Below are positions 11,075 to 22,046 of a DNA stretch of 51,357 bases, one piece after another (position 1 is the first letter of the stretch; each line of letters opens with the position of its first letter). Under the pieces are notes generated by a model that saw only the letters and a list, made by a program, of their open reading frames with translations, had not been told where the DNA came from and did no database searches. The stretch is from Nemertoderma westbladi (lineage: Eukaryota > Xenacoelomorpha > Nemertodermatida > Nemertodermatidae): the NCBI GenBank assembly GCA_032718475.1, contig JAUCBJ010006773.1, positions 1-51,357 of the forward strand, in the 5' to 3' direction. The position numbers and the translations under genes were made by a program.

Positions 11075-12328
11075 CCCTATTACCACTGGGGTGTTTTGAC
11101 CATTAGCACCACTGGGGGGGGGGGCCGATTCGGCCCACCCACTGTATTTTTGTAGTCGTCTAATGAAATCCTACAAAATTTGGGCTGTTGGTGAAACAAC
11201 TATAGATGAACACTACCAAATCTTAAAAAGTTAAAATTACATAAGCAGGGTCTCATAATTTTGATGAAAAATAAAAGTAGTCCCAGGACAAAATTACAAA
11301 ATTTTTCGTTTTCTAAAAACTAATAGTGTGGCAGTGTTGGCTAGATTTAGTAGGTTTTTCAAGACGCTGAATCGAATGTGATTATATTCCACTTCCAAAA
11401 ATTGAAGTGGATGCTATTTTTCGTGCACCTAAGAAGTGGGCGTGGCACTTCAAATTTTGAAAAATTAGATATTCAGAAAATGCCCCTAATTTTTTTATTT
11501 CAACGCATCTTTATGGGTTTTCTGGGCCGCTGAATCGATTGAAAGTAATATAGAAGCCTGAAGACTGAGTGGTTCGCCATTTTTGGTGCACCAAAATTAG
11601 GGCGTGGCACTTCAAATTTTGAAAAATACGAGATTCGGAAAATAAACCAAAATTGAAATTTTAACGAATTTATATAGGTTTTCCAGACCGCTGAATCGAT
11701 TGAAAGTAATATAGAAGCCTGAAGACTTAGAAGTTAGCCATTTTTTGAAATCAAAACTTTAGTGTTTTTTCCGAATAAAGTAATTTTGAAAATTTGAAGT
11801 GCCACGCCCTAATTTTGGTGCACCAAAAATGGCGAACCACTAAGTCTTCAGGCTTCTATATTACTTTCAATCGATTCAGCGCTCCAGAAAACCTATAAAA
11901 ATGCTTTGCAAATCAAAACTTTAGTGTATTTTCCGAATCTCGTATTTTTCAAAATTTGAAGTGCCACGCCCTAATTTTGGTGCTCCAAAAATGACGTACC
12001 ACTACACTTACATACTTGTATAGAGCATTAGAGTGATCCAAACCAATAAAAATAAATAAAAATAGCCCAAACATAAATAATTACTAAATCACGAATGACT
12101 TTGTAAAATTCGAAAATTTCAAAAAATTTGGTGCTGGAGACCAAATTTTGAGGTGGCACCCACATCGAAAAGTAGAAATCCAATTGCAACGGCGTTTTTT
12201 GCAAAAGATGCGGCATTAAATTTGGCTAATTCTCACAAAAAATTGGGCCGGTACGTAATGTGGTTGCATAGTTACAGCAACTAAAAACTAGGAAGGGGCC
12301 GATTCGGCCCCCCCCAGTGGTAATAGGG
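11075..12328. mobile_element. piggyBac-like non-autonomous DNA element with fold-back interior
   Basis: A perfect 17-bp terminal inverted repeat, CCCTATTACCACTGGGG, lies at 11075-11091 and in reverse complement at 12312-12328. It is directly flanked by TTAA at 11071-11074 and 12329-12332. TTAA duplication plus ends starting CCC is the piggyBac superfamily signature. A second inverted GGCCGATTCGGCC pair lies just inside (about 11116 and 12296). The interior has about three direct ~160-bp units (near 11345, 11517, 11677) followed by two inverted ones (near 11770 and 11930). They share GAATCGATTGAAAGTAATAT and GGGCGTGGCACTTCAAATTT, so the centre can fold back on itself. No transposase ORF is present, so any movement would need a source in trans. 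Confidence 0.85.
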
Positions 12329-12335
12329 TTAAAGA

Positions 12336-12987
12336 TGTGACGGGATCAGAGATCCCGACCGGGTTAGAAATGTACGTGTCACCGTTCTGCTGGGGGATCG
12401 TGCTAGTAGCTTTGGCCGAGGCCGTTGGGGAAAAACAGTAAGAGTTTCTGTTGTCTCTCGATATTGATTAATATGGACGATAATAACACGCCAGTAGATA
12501 ATAAGCAGAAAATACAAGTTAATTGTTACCGGTATGGCGGTGGCAGTCATTAACTATGACCGGTCTGCACTGACTGAACTGAATAACACAACTGACCAGT
12601 AAACCAGTAATGTAAGATAATATATGATTAATCACGCATTGAATATTGATTTTACCTCCTACTCTACTTTGGCCCTCTACCCAATGGATGCTTTCCTGTT
12701 CCTTACCACGTGCTTCCCTCCCCACTATTGGCTAATATACTAATTGTCACTTTGGCACTCCCTGTGAGTGTTTCCCCCCGCTGCTAGCCTCTACTAGCTG
12801 TATTCCCTCCGAGGTGGTTTGACCTCTCACCTTTCTCTGTGGCTTTGACGCTTGTGTCCCCCCCCCCCCCCATATGTTGGTTATGATACGAGATTAATAT
12901 TGGTAATCTCGTATCCCCAACATATTGCTAAAATGCCACTGGTCCCATTTTCTGGTGGGTAATGAAGTGGAATTGAATACACTTACA
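12336..12987. mobile_element. Solo LTR related to the 32.7-40.3 kb LTR element
   Basis: It begins TGTGACGGGATC and ends CTTACA, flanked by the 5-bp direct repeat AAAGA at 12331-12335 and 12988-12992. Start, end and several internal blocks (an ATTGGCTAATAT segment, an inverted repeat around ATATTGGTAAT, GGAATTGA near the end) match the 557-bp LTRs at 32734 and 39738, but with heavy divergence and a length of 652. It is thus a different subfamily. The left TSD overlaps the last two bases of the TTAA of the neighbouring DNA element, so the LTR landed exactly at that element's edge. No internal region remains. Confidence 0.85.
12885..12915. promoter_or_regulatory. Perfect 12-bp stem-loop in the solo LTR
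   Basis: GATACGAGATTA (12885-12896), a 7-base loop, and TAATCTCGTATC (12904-12915). The homologous stem in the full-length element is built from different bases yet is also perfect, which suggests selection on pairing. The role is unknown; RNA structure in the LTR transcript is an inference. Confidence 0.7.
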
Positions 12988-13062
12988 AAAGAGAAGAACA
13001 TTATTACTGAGCCACATGTATATGTGACAGTTTAACAATGAGATAAATATATTTATTTACAG

Positions 13063-13200
13063 GTCCACTAGAAGACCCCTGCAAAGTCTGCCCTCGAACT
13101 GGTATAGAATACGACTGTCAGATTAAAAGAGGAAAGCTAACTAACTGTACTGGATGCTCGGAAGGGTACACTCTGAGTACATACGACAACACATGTAGAG
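13063..13200 (+). CDS. Cys-rich exon of a bulb-type lectin gene
   Basis: Follows an AG acceptor at 13061-13062 (tatttatttacag) and reads in one frame with 2 leading bases and 1 trailing base: 45 codons with six cysteines (CKVC, C, CTGC, C), like a small disulphide-bonded EGF/TNFR-like module. The exon ends at TGTAGAG, followed by GCAAGT, so the donor is GC rather than GT. The alternative GT three bases further on (GCAA|GTGAAT) would put the next exon out of frame and hit a stop, whereas the GC donor gives a clean phase-1 junction with 14490. Upstream exons were not found; a solo LTR and a DNA element lie immediately 5'. Function is inferred only from the downstream lectin exons. Confidence 0.6.
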
Positions 13201-13646
13201 GCAAGTGAATCTACAGTATTAATACAGTACAACCTGGTGCAAATGAGTAATAAACATTAGAGATAAAAAATAAATCATATGACAATTAACAATTTACAGC
13301 ATACTATGATCTCAGTGTATTTACTTATTTATGTACTGTACCTAGTGAGCACAAAGAGATTTACATCAGTAAGCGAGCTTATTTAAACGCAGAATGGTCC
13401 CATTTTCATAATGTTATCGGCATGCATGATTTTGTTACATTGTTTCAGCTTTCAGGTGTTATACAAACTATTATGGCAATATATGTATGAAAAAGGTAAT
13501 GATGCTCTAAGATGATATTCTATAGGTGTAATGCAACGAAATATGTGATTATGTGTAGTCAGTGCCAGAGTCTTCAGTACCGGTTGTCCTACGAATAGTA
13601 CAATCAATATAACAGTGCAAGGCATTATGCCTTGCTCCTTAACATT

Positions 13647-13735
13647 AACAATATTAATACACCTAACAATGTAAATAGGTATTGCAGTATGATACTGCAA
13701 TACCTATTTACATTTTTAGGTGTATTAATATTGTT
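13647..13735. repeat. Near-perfect 89-bp palindrome
   Basis: Arms 13647-13690 and 13692-13735 are reverse complements over 44 bases with one mismatch and a single-base centre (GCAGTAT-G-ATACTGC). It lies in an intron of the lectin gene. It could be a recent fold-back element or encode a long RNA hairpin. No TSD is evident. Confidence 0.93.
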
Positions 13736-13879
13736 TTAATCATCTTCATGGTGATGTAAAATGATGTCGAATCAAGTAAATTTAATGATTGCACTGATGG
13801 CTGATATATGTTATGTACTGGACACAGCAAACAGATTGTACCGGTAATTATTATAATTGTATATGACCTAAAAAATACA

Positions 13880-14245
13880 CTAATGATTGCAACAATGAAC
13901 TCATGCACACTGAAAGCTCAGAGCAAACCGGGTGGCATGGTATCTCTGGCGATGGAATATAAATATAACATTGACATCATCTGTATCCAAGAACGTCGGA
14001 TTTGTCATGAAAACACTGCAATCAAGTACAATAACATTGTGAATGGATGGACGTTTATAACAAGCTCAGCAGAAAGAAATTCTGCCAATGCATCAATTGT
14101 TGGAGAAGAAATTCTGCTAATCCAAATTTGACTTCAGACTCTATTTGATGGGAATCCCAAGACAACAGGAATATGTTGCTACAGTCCAACCAATGCCTCA
14201 GAGCCAGAACAAGCAGTTAAGTTTTATGAAGATCTCATTTGACAT
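13880..14245 (+). pseudogene. LINE endonuclease fragment (distinct RTE-like family)
   Basis: The reading frame contains the N-terminal half of an APE-type LINE endonuclease: an ATMNSCTLK start (normally WN.RTL), DIICIQERR (the catalytic Glu motif), GWTFITSSAERNSANASI and, after a stop at about 14130, GICCYSPTNASEPEQAVKFYEDL. It is cut off there and followed by a short TATG microsatellite. It differs from the abundant RTE-like family elsewhere in the window. It lies in the intron between the Cys-rich exon and the first lectin exon. Confidence 0.7.
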
Positions 14246-14489
14246 ATAAAGGACATATATATGTATGTATGTATGTAATTTATTGACTAAGATATATATG
14301 ATATAGCACAATAGAATTAATTGATATAATTGTAATTTACAAAATATATAGTCCAAAGAAAATACGATCTATAGGGGTTAGTCATTGAAACCTTATAGTG
14401 TTAATATTAAATGGTATATAGGGTCTAAGTAAAGTATATAGAGGGTATAAATAAAGTATATATATATATTGTAGTTTTATTCCTCACAG

Positions 14490-14644
14490 ATTCTATCAAA
14501 GTACTCAATCGCGAAGAATCTCTACACATTGGCAATTCATTGGTGTCAGAAAATGGTGAATACAAGTTGGAACAACAACTGGATGGGAATCTCATACTTC
14601 TTTGTCAAAACGAATTCATAAACTGGCAGACAGGTGTTAAAGAG
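14490..14644 (+). CDS. Bulb-type lectin exon 1 (first half of domain)
   Basis: The acceptor TTCCTCACAG is at 14480-14489. The exon reads 2 bases plus 51 codons and ends with AAAGAG before GTGATT, in phase 0. The peptide includes KLEQQLDGNLILLCQNEFIN, the beta-strand pattern of bulb-type (B-lectin, Pfam PF01453 type) domains, with a degenerate version of the QxDxNxVxY sugar-binding motif. It joins in frame to both the Cys-rich exon (phase 1, through the GC donor) and the last exon (phase 0), which supports the gene model. Confidence 0.72.
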
Positions 14645-15193
14645 GTGATTTTTATAATTTGCATACAATTTGATTAATATTGGTACATTACAAAGTATTT
14701 CATAATTTTTTTGCTCAAACTTCAAAATAGTATATGTCAGTCAAAGTAAATGGAAGCATTCCATTAAACTACATTTTTCGTTATAGAGTATTTACTGGTC
14801 GGTGATTTCATTTCCCAAGTTATAGAACTTAGTCTGCATTTTGTCCTGTCTAATGTCTGTCCATTTTTCTGCCTGTCAGTATGTCCATCGAAATATAAGA
14901 AAGCAAACAACCCATCCAAAAGGATATTGCCAAAGGGCTTCATGGTCGGTGAATTCATTTCCTAAGTCAGTTGTCTACTAAGTTCAGTATACCTTTCATT
15001 GTGTTTGTTGCCCAAAAAGTAGATCTGGTATCAACTCGTCTCCAGCAGTGCCCACTGAATCTTAATCTACGTTCACAGAGAGGTGGTTGATATATGTGGT
15101 ATTGTACCATAAAGCTCGGCGTTTGTCATGTGTTGCTTCCAACTGATGTTTTGGGCTGCCCTTCTTGGTGCCTTGGTAGTCTATATTAAGAAT

Positions 15194-16447
15194 CGTGGGA
15201 CGATGGAGCCCATTTTGGTACTTAGAAGGATTGAAGGATAATTGAAGAGTTATCAAAAAGGAAAGACAGGCATCTGGCAGTTATCTTTGTTGACTTCTTC
15301 AAGGCCTTTGATTCAGTCTCTCGCTCACGTATGTTCAGAATACTTTCATTATATGGGATTCCTGATGAAATTATTGCAGCAATCCGATCAGTATGATGGT
15401 TCGGCAACATTTGTGTCTACTGTTGACGGTGACACAGAACCATTTGAAGTGTTATGGGGCGTCCTCCAGGGAGACACACTTGCACCATTCTTGTTCATAA
15501 TTATGGTTGACTATGTTCTACGCATGTCCTTAGATCATCATAATGATGATAGGGTGATGATAATTCCACCTACTGGCTCCAGAAGTCGAGGAAATCCTGC
15601 CAAGTACCTAACTGATCTAGACTTTGCTGATGACTTAGGAGTACTCTCAGAATCACTAGAGGGAGCCCAACGGCTCCTCAGCTCATTAGAACATGCTGCT
15701 TCTAGTGTTGGTCATTTTATTAACTCCAGAAAGACTAAAATTTTGACAGTTAACTTTGAAAGTCCTCTGCAAGTCTCTGATCGGATGAGCATAAGCTCAA
15801 AGGATGGTATGCTTGAGCATGTGGACGACTTCTGTTACCTGGGATCATGGATCCGGAAGTCAGGTGAGGACCTTCGAATACGTAAGGGAAAGGCATGGGC
15901 AGCCTTGAATAGGCTTTCCAGGATTTGGAAGTCACCGAGAATTAATCGGAAACTTAAGGTCCGATTATTTAGAGCAGCAGTAGTTCCAGTACTCATCTAT
16001 GGGAGTCCATGCTGGGCTCTAACTGCTGAGGACACCAAATCTCTGGATGGCACAATCACAAGAATGCTACGCCGGGTTCATTGTGTCAAGTACAATGCAC
16101 ACATCTCCAACCAGACTCTATATAACATTGTAGGTGTCTCATTGGTTCCCCCAAGCTTGACACTAGAACAAAATCGCCTCCGCTTTGCAGGACATTACTT
16201 TCGCCGTGAGGGCCTGCCAGTGCATAATCTTGTACTTTGGCAGCCTCATGGAGTGAATAAGCATGGTGGACAGCCCATGACTTTCTTGAGACGCATCTTA
16301 AAGGACACTGGCCTTGAAGATGCGGATGATCTAGCAAATGTCATGGGTGATAGGGAGTTGTGGCGGCGCAATTTTGTCGACAAGCCGGCACAGCATTCTT
16401 AAAAATGCAGCTGCAATGCTGCATGCCGATCCTAGTAGTAGTAGTAG
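15194..16447 (+). mobile_element. 5'-truncated RTE-like LINE with a 12-bp TSD and (TAG)n tail
   Basis: Flanked by the exact direct repeat TATATTAAGAAT at 15182-15193 and 16448-16459. The open part (15242-16402, 386 codons) holds VLQGDTLAPFLFIIMVDYVL, FADD and the C-terminal domain ending KPAQHS. A 2-base loss near 15395 shifts the frame upstream of it, so motif A is read in another frame. The 3' end is GCCGATCC followed by AGT repeats, typical of LINEs whose tails are short tandem repeats rather than poly-A. It sits in the last intron of the lectin gene, in the gene's own orientation. Confidence 0.93.
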
Positions 16448-16459
16448 TATATTAAGAAT

Positions 16460-16950
16460 ATTATTCTAGCTTGTGTAATACCAACAATGAAAATCTGCAT
16501 AAAATTTGTCACAACGTGACTGTTTTGATGACATTAATAATTTAATAATATATCCCCTAAATATCCTTCCCCATAATCAATTGAATACTGACAATCGAAC
16601 AATAGTTTTAGAAATTTTTACAAAATCGTAATATTTGACAGCCAGTTCACTAATAACATCTAACATCTATAATAACATTCAAATCGAGTAATAATAAAAT
16701 AGTAAAATATAGGACATGTTGTCTGTAAACAAATGAACTTGTTTTAATATGGAAGAGTGAAGTGGAACTGTGCACAGGTCTGAGCTGCCGCAAATTGGAA
16801 AAATGATTTTGGGGTCATCGATAAACTAAAGAGAAGAATTCCGGCCCTTCCACTTCCATTGCAATCATTAAATCGATGATTCTAAAATATTAGGACCAGT
16901 TCTTTGCTGAAACATCGTTACGAGAGAGGCGATACCCTCGATATTTCGGC
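16460..16950. other. Intron sequence, nothing recognised
   Basis: AT-rich intronic DNA of the lectin gene between the LINE insertion and the satellite. No feature seen. Confidence 0.4.
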
Positions 16951-18884
16951 CAATACCTGATAGCTAATACGAATACCTGATAGCTAATACGAATACCTGA
17001 TAGCTAATACCAATACCTGGTAGCTAATACCAATACCTGATAGCTAATACCAATACCTGATGGCTAATACCAATACCTGGTAGCTAATACCAATACCTGA
17101 TAGCTAATACCAATACCTGGTAGCTAATACCAATACCTGATAGCTAATACCAATACCTGATAGCTAATACCAATACCCCATAGCTAATACAACTGACTAA
17201 TACCAATACCCCATATCTAATACCACTAACTAATACCAATACCTAATAGCTAATACCAATACCTGATAGCTAATACCAATACCTGGTAGCTAATACCAAT
17301 ACCTGATAGCTAATACAAATACCTGATAGCTAATACTAATACCTCATAGGTAATACAAATACCTGATAGCTAATACCAATACCTCATAGGTAATACCAAT
17401 ACCTGATAGCTAATACCAATAATACCTGATAGCTAATACCAATACCTCATAGGTAATACCAATACCTGATAGCTAATACCAATAATACCTGATAGCTAAT
17501 ACCAATAATACCTGATAGCTAATACCAATAATACCTGATAGCTAATACCAATAATACCTGATAGCTAATACCACTAACTAATACCAATACCTGATAGCTA
17601 ATACCAATAATACCTGATATCTAATACCACTAACTAATACCAATACCCCATAGCTAATACAACTGACTAATACCAATACCCCATAGCTAATACCAATACC
17701 TGATAGCTAATACCACTAACTAATACCAATACCTGATAGCTAATACCAAAACCTGATAGCTAATACCAATACCTGATAGCTAATACCACTAACTAATACC
17801 AATACCTGATAGCTAATACCAATAATACCTGATATCTAATACCACTAACTAATACCAATACCCCATAGCTAATACAACTGACTAATACCAATACCCCATA
17901 GCTAATACCAATACCTGATAGCTAATACCAATACCTGATAGCTAATACCAATACCTGATAGCTAATACCACTAACTACAGTAATACCAATATCCCATATC
18001 TAATACCACTAACTAATACCAATATCTAATAGCTAATACCAATACCTAATAGCTAATACCAATACCTGATAGCTAATACCAATACCTCATAGGTAATACC
18101 AATACCTGATAGCTAATACCAATACCTGATAGCTAATACCAATACCTCATAGGTAATACCAATACCTGAGCTAATACCAATAATACCTGATAGCTAATAC
18201 CAATAATACCTGATAGCTAATACCAATAATACCTGATAGCTAATACCAATAATACCTGATAGCTAATACCACTAACTAATACCAATACCCCATAGCTAAT
18301 ACCAATACCTGATAGCTAAAACCAATACCTCATAGGTAATACCAATACCTGATAGCTAATACCAATAATACCTGATAGCTAATACCAATAATACCTGATA
18401 GCTAATACCAATAATACATGATAGCTAATACCAATAATACCTGATAGCTAATAGCAATAATACCTGATAGCTAATACCAATAATACCTGATAGCTAATAC
18501 CAATAATACCTGTAGCTAATACCACTAACTAATACCAATACCCCATAGCTAATACAACTGACTAATACCAATACCCCATAGCTAATACCAAAACCTGATA
18601 GCTAATACCACTAACTAATACCAATACCTCATAGGTAATACCAATACCTGATAGGTAATACCAATACCTCATAGGTAATACCAATACCTCATAGGTAATA
18701 CCAATACCTGATAGGTAATACCAATACCTCATAGGTAATACCAATACCTGATAGCTAATACCAATACCTGATAGCTAATACCAATACCTCATAGGTAATA
18801 CCAATACCCCATAGCTAATACCAATACATGATAGCTAATACCAATACCCCATAGCTAATACAACTGACTAATACCAATACCTGT
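16951..18884. repeat. About 1.9-kb satellite of 20/23-bp units in a lectin intron
   Basis: Built from CCAATACCTGATAGCTAATA (20 bases), with 23-base variants carrying an extra AAT and shorter CCACTAACTAATA and CAACTGACTAATA units. GATAGCT, CATAGGT and CCATAGCT forms alternate in blocks that recur several times (for example near 17640-17700 and 17860-17910), so the array grew by block duplication as well as by single units. It is bounded on the right by a decaying unit near 18884. Confidence 0.96.
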
Positions 18885-19356
18885 TAAGTAATAGCCGCTC
18901 CCAATACCGATTAATAATACTAAACTAATTAAGTACCCATCATCACCAAAACCAAAATTAGTGAATCTTTGAAACTATTTTTGAGCAAGGAGACGAAGTA
19001 ATTAAGATAATTTGACGTGAAAAATTGAGCGCAGTTTTTTGTGCTATACATTTAAATTGATGCAAACATGGCGAACATATTAGTGACACAAATAGGCTGA
19101 AATATTAGGGTGGTATTACTAGAAGCGTTTTATTTCTCTGCTGGACGCTGGGGGTCAGTAAAAAATGTAAAAAAACTTTAAAATAATTATTTAGTCATAT
19201 GATATTAAAATTGCATAATTATAAGGAATAACAAGCGTTTAATAATCTACCTTTTTTAGGAGTACCCACACCCCACAACCACCTCCATTCTGTAGGCCTA
19301 TGGGTGTGTTTGATTGAGTGCTTAATTTCCACACTATCCCTATAATATCGTTGTAG
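18885..19356. other. 3' end of the last lectin intron
   Basis: Unique intronic sequence from the satellite edge to the acceptor TTGTAG at 19351-19356. Nothing else recognised. Confidence 0.45.
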
Positions 19357-19569
19357 GGCGCTGGTAGCGAAACCGTGCTGCAAAGCGATTGCAACGTCGT
19401 GGTTTACCGAGGTGGAACGGCTCAATGGGCCAACGGTGTCCCAAGATGCGATGCAAACGATTCAGTCCAGATGAAGGTTCTAGATGACGGGAATCTAGTA
19501 GAATACCGTAACGGTGATGTGTTGTGGGAAACCGAAACCGCTGGAAGATGTGGACCTGATGAAATTTGA
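19357..19569 (+). CDS. Bulb-type lectin terminal exon with intact mannose-binding motif
   Basis: Acceptor TTGTAG ends at 19356; TGA at 19567-19569; 70 codons. It contains QSDCNVVVY, an exact match to the QxDxNxVxY motif of mannose-binding bulb-type lectins, followed by a degenerate DDGNLVEYR strand and DVLWETETAG. B-lectin domains bind mannose-type glycans and occur in secreted or surface proteins. With the 14490-14644 exon this makes one domain of about 110 residues, preceded by a Cys-rich module. The preceding 4.7-kb intron contains a LINE with a 12-bp TSD and a large satellite. AATAAA motifs downstream near 20205 could serve for polyadenylation. N-terminal exons and a signal peptide are not seen. 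Confidence 0.75.
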   Translation, partial: GAGSETVLQSDCNVVVYRGGTAQWANGVPRCDANDSVQMKVLDDGNLVEYRNGDVLWETETAGRCGPDEI

Positions 19570-20446
19570 TCCATACTGTATGCCTACTGTACTGTGTAGT
19601 TCATCCCTGGAAGGAGATTTTAATGAATGTCAATATTTATGCGTGAAATATAAACGTGAAATTTTCAAATTACTAAGTTTCGTAAATTTAATTATCCGAA
19701 GTGTAAAAATATATCAAATTGAAAGCCAAATAATTGTTTTATAACAATCTCGAGATATTGAATTTTACAGAAATTTTTTTTATATTTTATTTTTATTTAT
19801 TATTTTTAATTGTTTCCCATACATGACATTTTAAAAACAATTATTTTTCGTAGTTAATAATTAACGACAAATATTTTTTATGACCCCTTTTTTTAATCAT
19901 TATGATGGCCCCTTTTTACGGTGGTGTTTTGGGGCCATACAAAATATTCCTAAAAAAATTTGCTGTCAAACTAATTAGGAATATTTTTCTGAAAAAATTA
20001 AGAATATTTTTTCCAGCAAAAAAATAGGAATATTTTTTCAGGAAAAAAAATTAGGAATATTTATTCAGAAAAAAAATTAGGAATATTCAAGCAATTAGGA
20101 ATATCATTATAAACTTAATTAGGCCAACAACGTTAACACGGGTACCCCAAAAGGGTGCTTAAGCATTATGCTTGTTGCCCAAATGGGTGAACTTCGATGT
20201 TCAATAAAATAAATGTTAAACTAAACTAACATGGGTACTATTTGTTTATGACCATGACTATTACCTACTCGACATGTTATTAGTTCTGACTATACTGTAG
20301 TACAGTATTAACATGTATAATGCTCAAACAATTGTGCCGCTATCCAGTCAACATCTTGTAAGATTATTATTGGGATGGCTACACAAACAATGAGATTAGA
20401 ACTTTGTTAAGATAGAAGCATAATCTGAATATTTCAACACGTTCTC
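19570..20446. other. Lectin 3' UTR and downstream AT-rich DNA
   Basis: Contains degenerate reiterations of TTAGGAATATTTTTC-type segments at about 19970-20110, and AATAAA motifs around 20205-20211 that could end the lectin transcript. No ORF supported. Confidence 0.5.
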
Positions 20447-22046
20447 AAACGGCAATCAAAAATTCAGGTCAGGTCAGGTAATCTAGGTCATTGATCAAGA
20501 AAACTTGCCACCTCCATGCAGCATAAAGGAGGTGCCACGTGTGGTTGCATAGACCCTCTTACTAGGGCAAATCTGGTCCTGTAACTAGGAGCCCCTTCGT
20601 TCTGGGATAAGGACGCCCTTGGTCCTGGAGTAAGGACCCATATACTTGGCTACAGGGGTATATGGCCTGGCCAGGCAGATGGTGATCTACCAATGGCTGC
20701 TCAGGAGTAGAGTGTTTTCATGTCCACTCTGAGTGCACTTCACTGCGACCTACACCTGGCAGCAGGGGCACAGGGCATGACCCAGCAGATGATCTGCACA
20801 GCAATGGTGGGTCATAGGTGATGGGCCTCATATCTGACCTCACTGCGACACACACCCTGTGGAATGGCAAACCAGGGTGTGGTATTTCCCCCCAGAGCTG
20901 ACTCGTCAAAAAAGCACCCCCAACCCCCACTCTGGATTACATTAGTAATGCGGAGGTCCGGCCACTAGAGGCCAGTGGAATTACTGGACACAATCGGCCT
21001 CACAGGCATCATTTATCTCCTGACCGGCTGCCTGTCTCACCCCCTACTGGAGAGAGAGCGGCCAACAATTCTTTGAGTCCCTTTCCTGATGACCTTTCTG
21101 GCCCAAACCCTTGGTCACCAGGGATGCCAGATTGTGAGGGGAGAGGGATTCTGGAGTTGGAGGCTACTCTCATGTTCCACCCCGACCAACAAAGCCATTG
21201 GTGAATCTGAGGCAAGTCACTAGACTAGCTAACACTCGGGTCCCCAATGCGACACGGTGTGCTGACTGCCTTGGCAGATAAGCTTTTTCTTAGCGCAGTG
21301 GGTGTTCAAGAGCACCGAATGCAGACTGGACAGACTGATGAGGTTCTGATTAAGGACATGGGGGGCGGTTGGCGACTCGCCCACGCCTCAGCAGATGATA
21401 GTGGCAATGGTGGAATTGGTCTATTGATGAATCCAACTGCACATGCAGCATTGGACAAAATAGACCAAATCTCTAACCGCATCATCCGTTGCCACTTCTC
21501 ATGTTCTGGAAGACTGGCTAAGAAGTTTCCTAAGGTGGTTCTGATTGTGTGCTACTCTCCAACTAGTGTTGCCCCTGTGTAGAGGAGATGGAAAATTTCT
21601 ACCACAATCTACAAGCAGCTACTGATGGAGAGGATCAGCATGCATTCTTAACATTCCTGGGAGACTTTAATGCAAGTCTGCATCAATCACCTACATCGCC
21701 CTGGGTCTATAGCAATAGTGTTACCGAAATTCCGTCCATCTTCAGGATTTTATCTCTGGAAATGGATTGTTTTCGGCTGGAACCCAGTTCAAGAAGTAAA
21801 CTGGAAAGCTATGGACTCATAGACCATATTCAGGTCATAGACAGTAGTTAGTTAGTCTGTCATCTACATTGATGTGTTAGCTGTCAGCAATGTACCGTTA
21901 CGTCTGTATATTCTGATAACCTGCCAAAGGGCCTACATCAATCTGCCTGAATTTCATGATTACTGGATATTTCTATACTTCAGTTCCGCGATTCAACCTT
22001 TGCGAATTACATTCCTACACATATTATACTGTTATAGTACCGTCAA

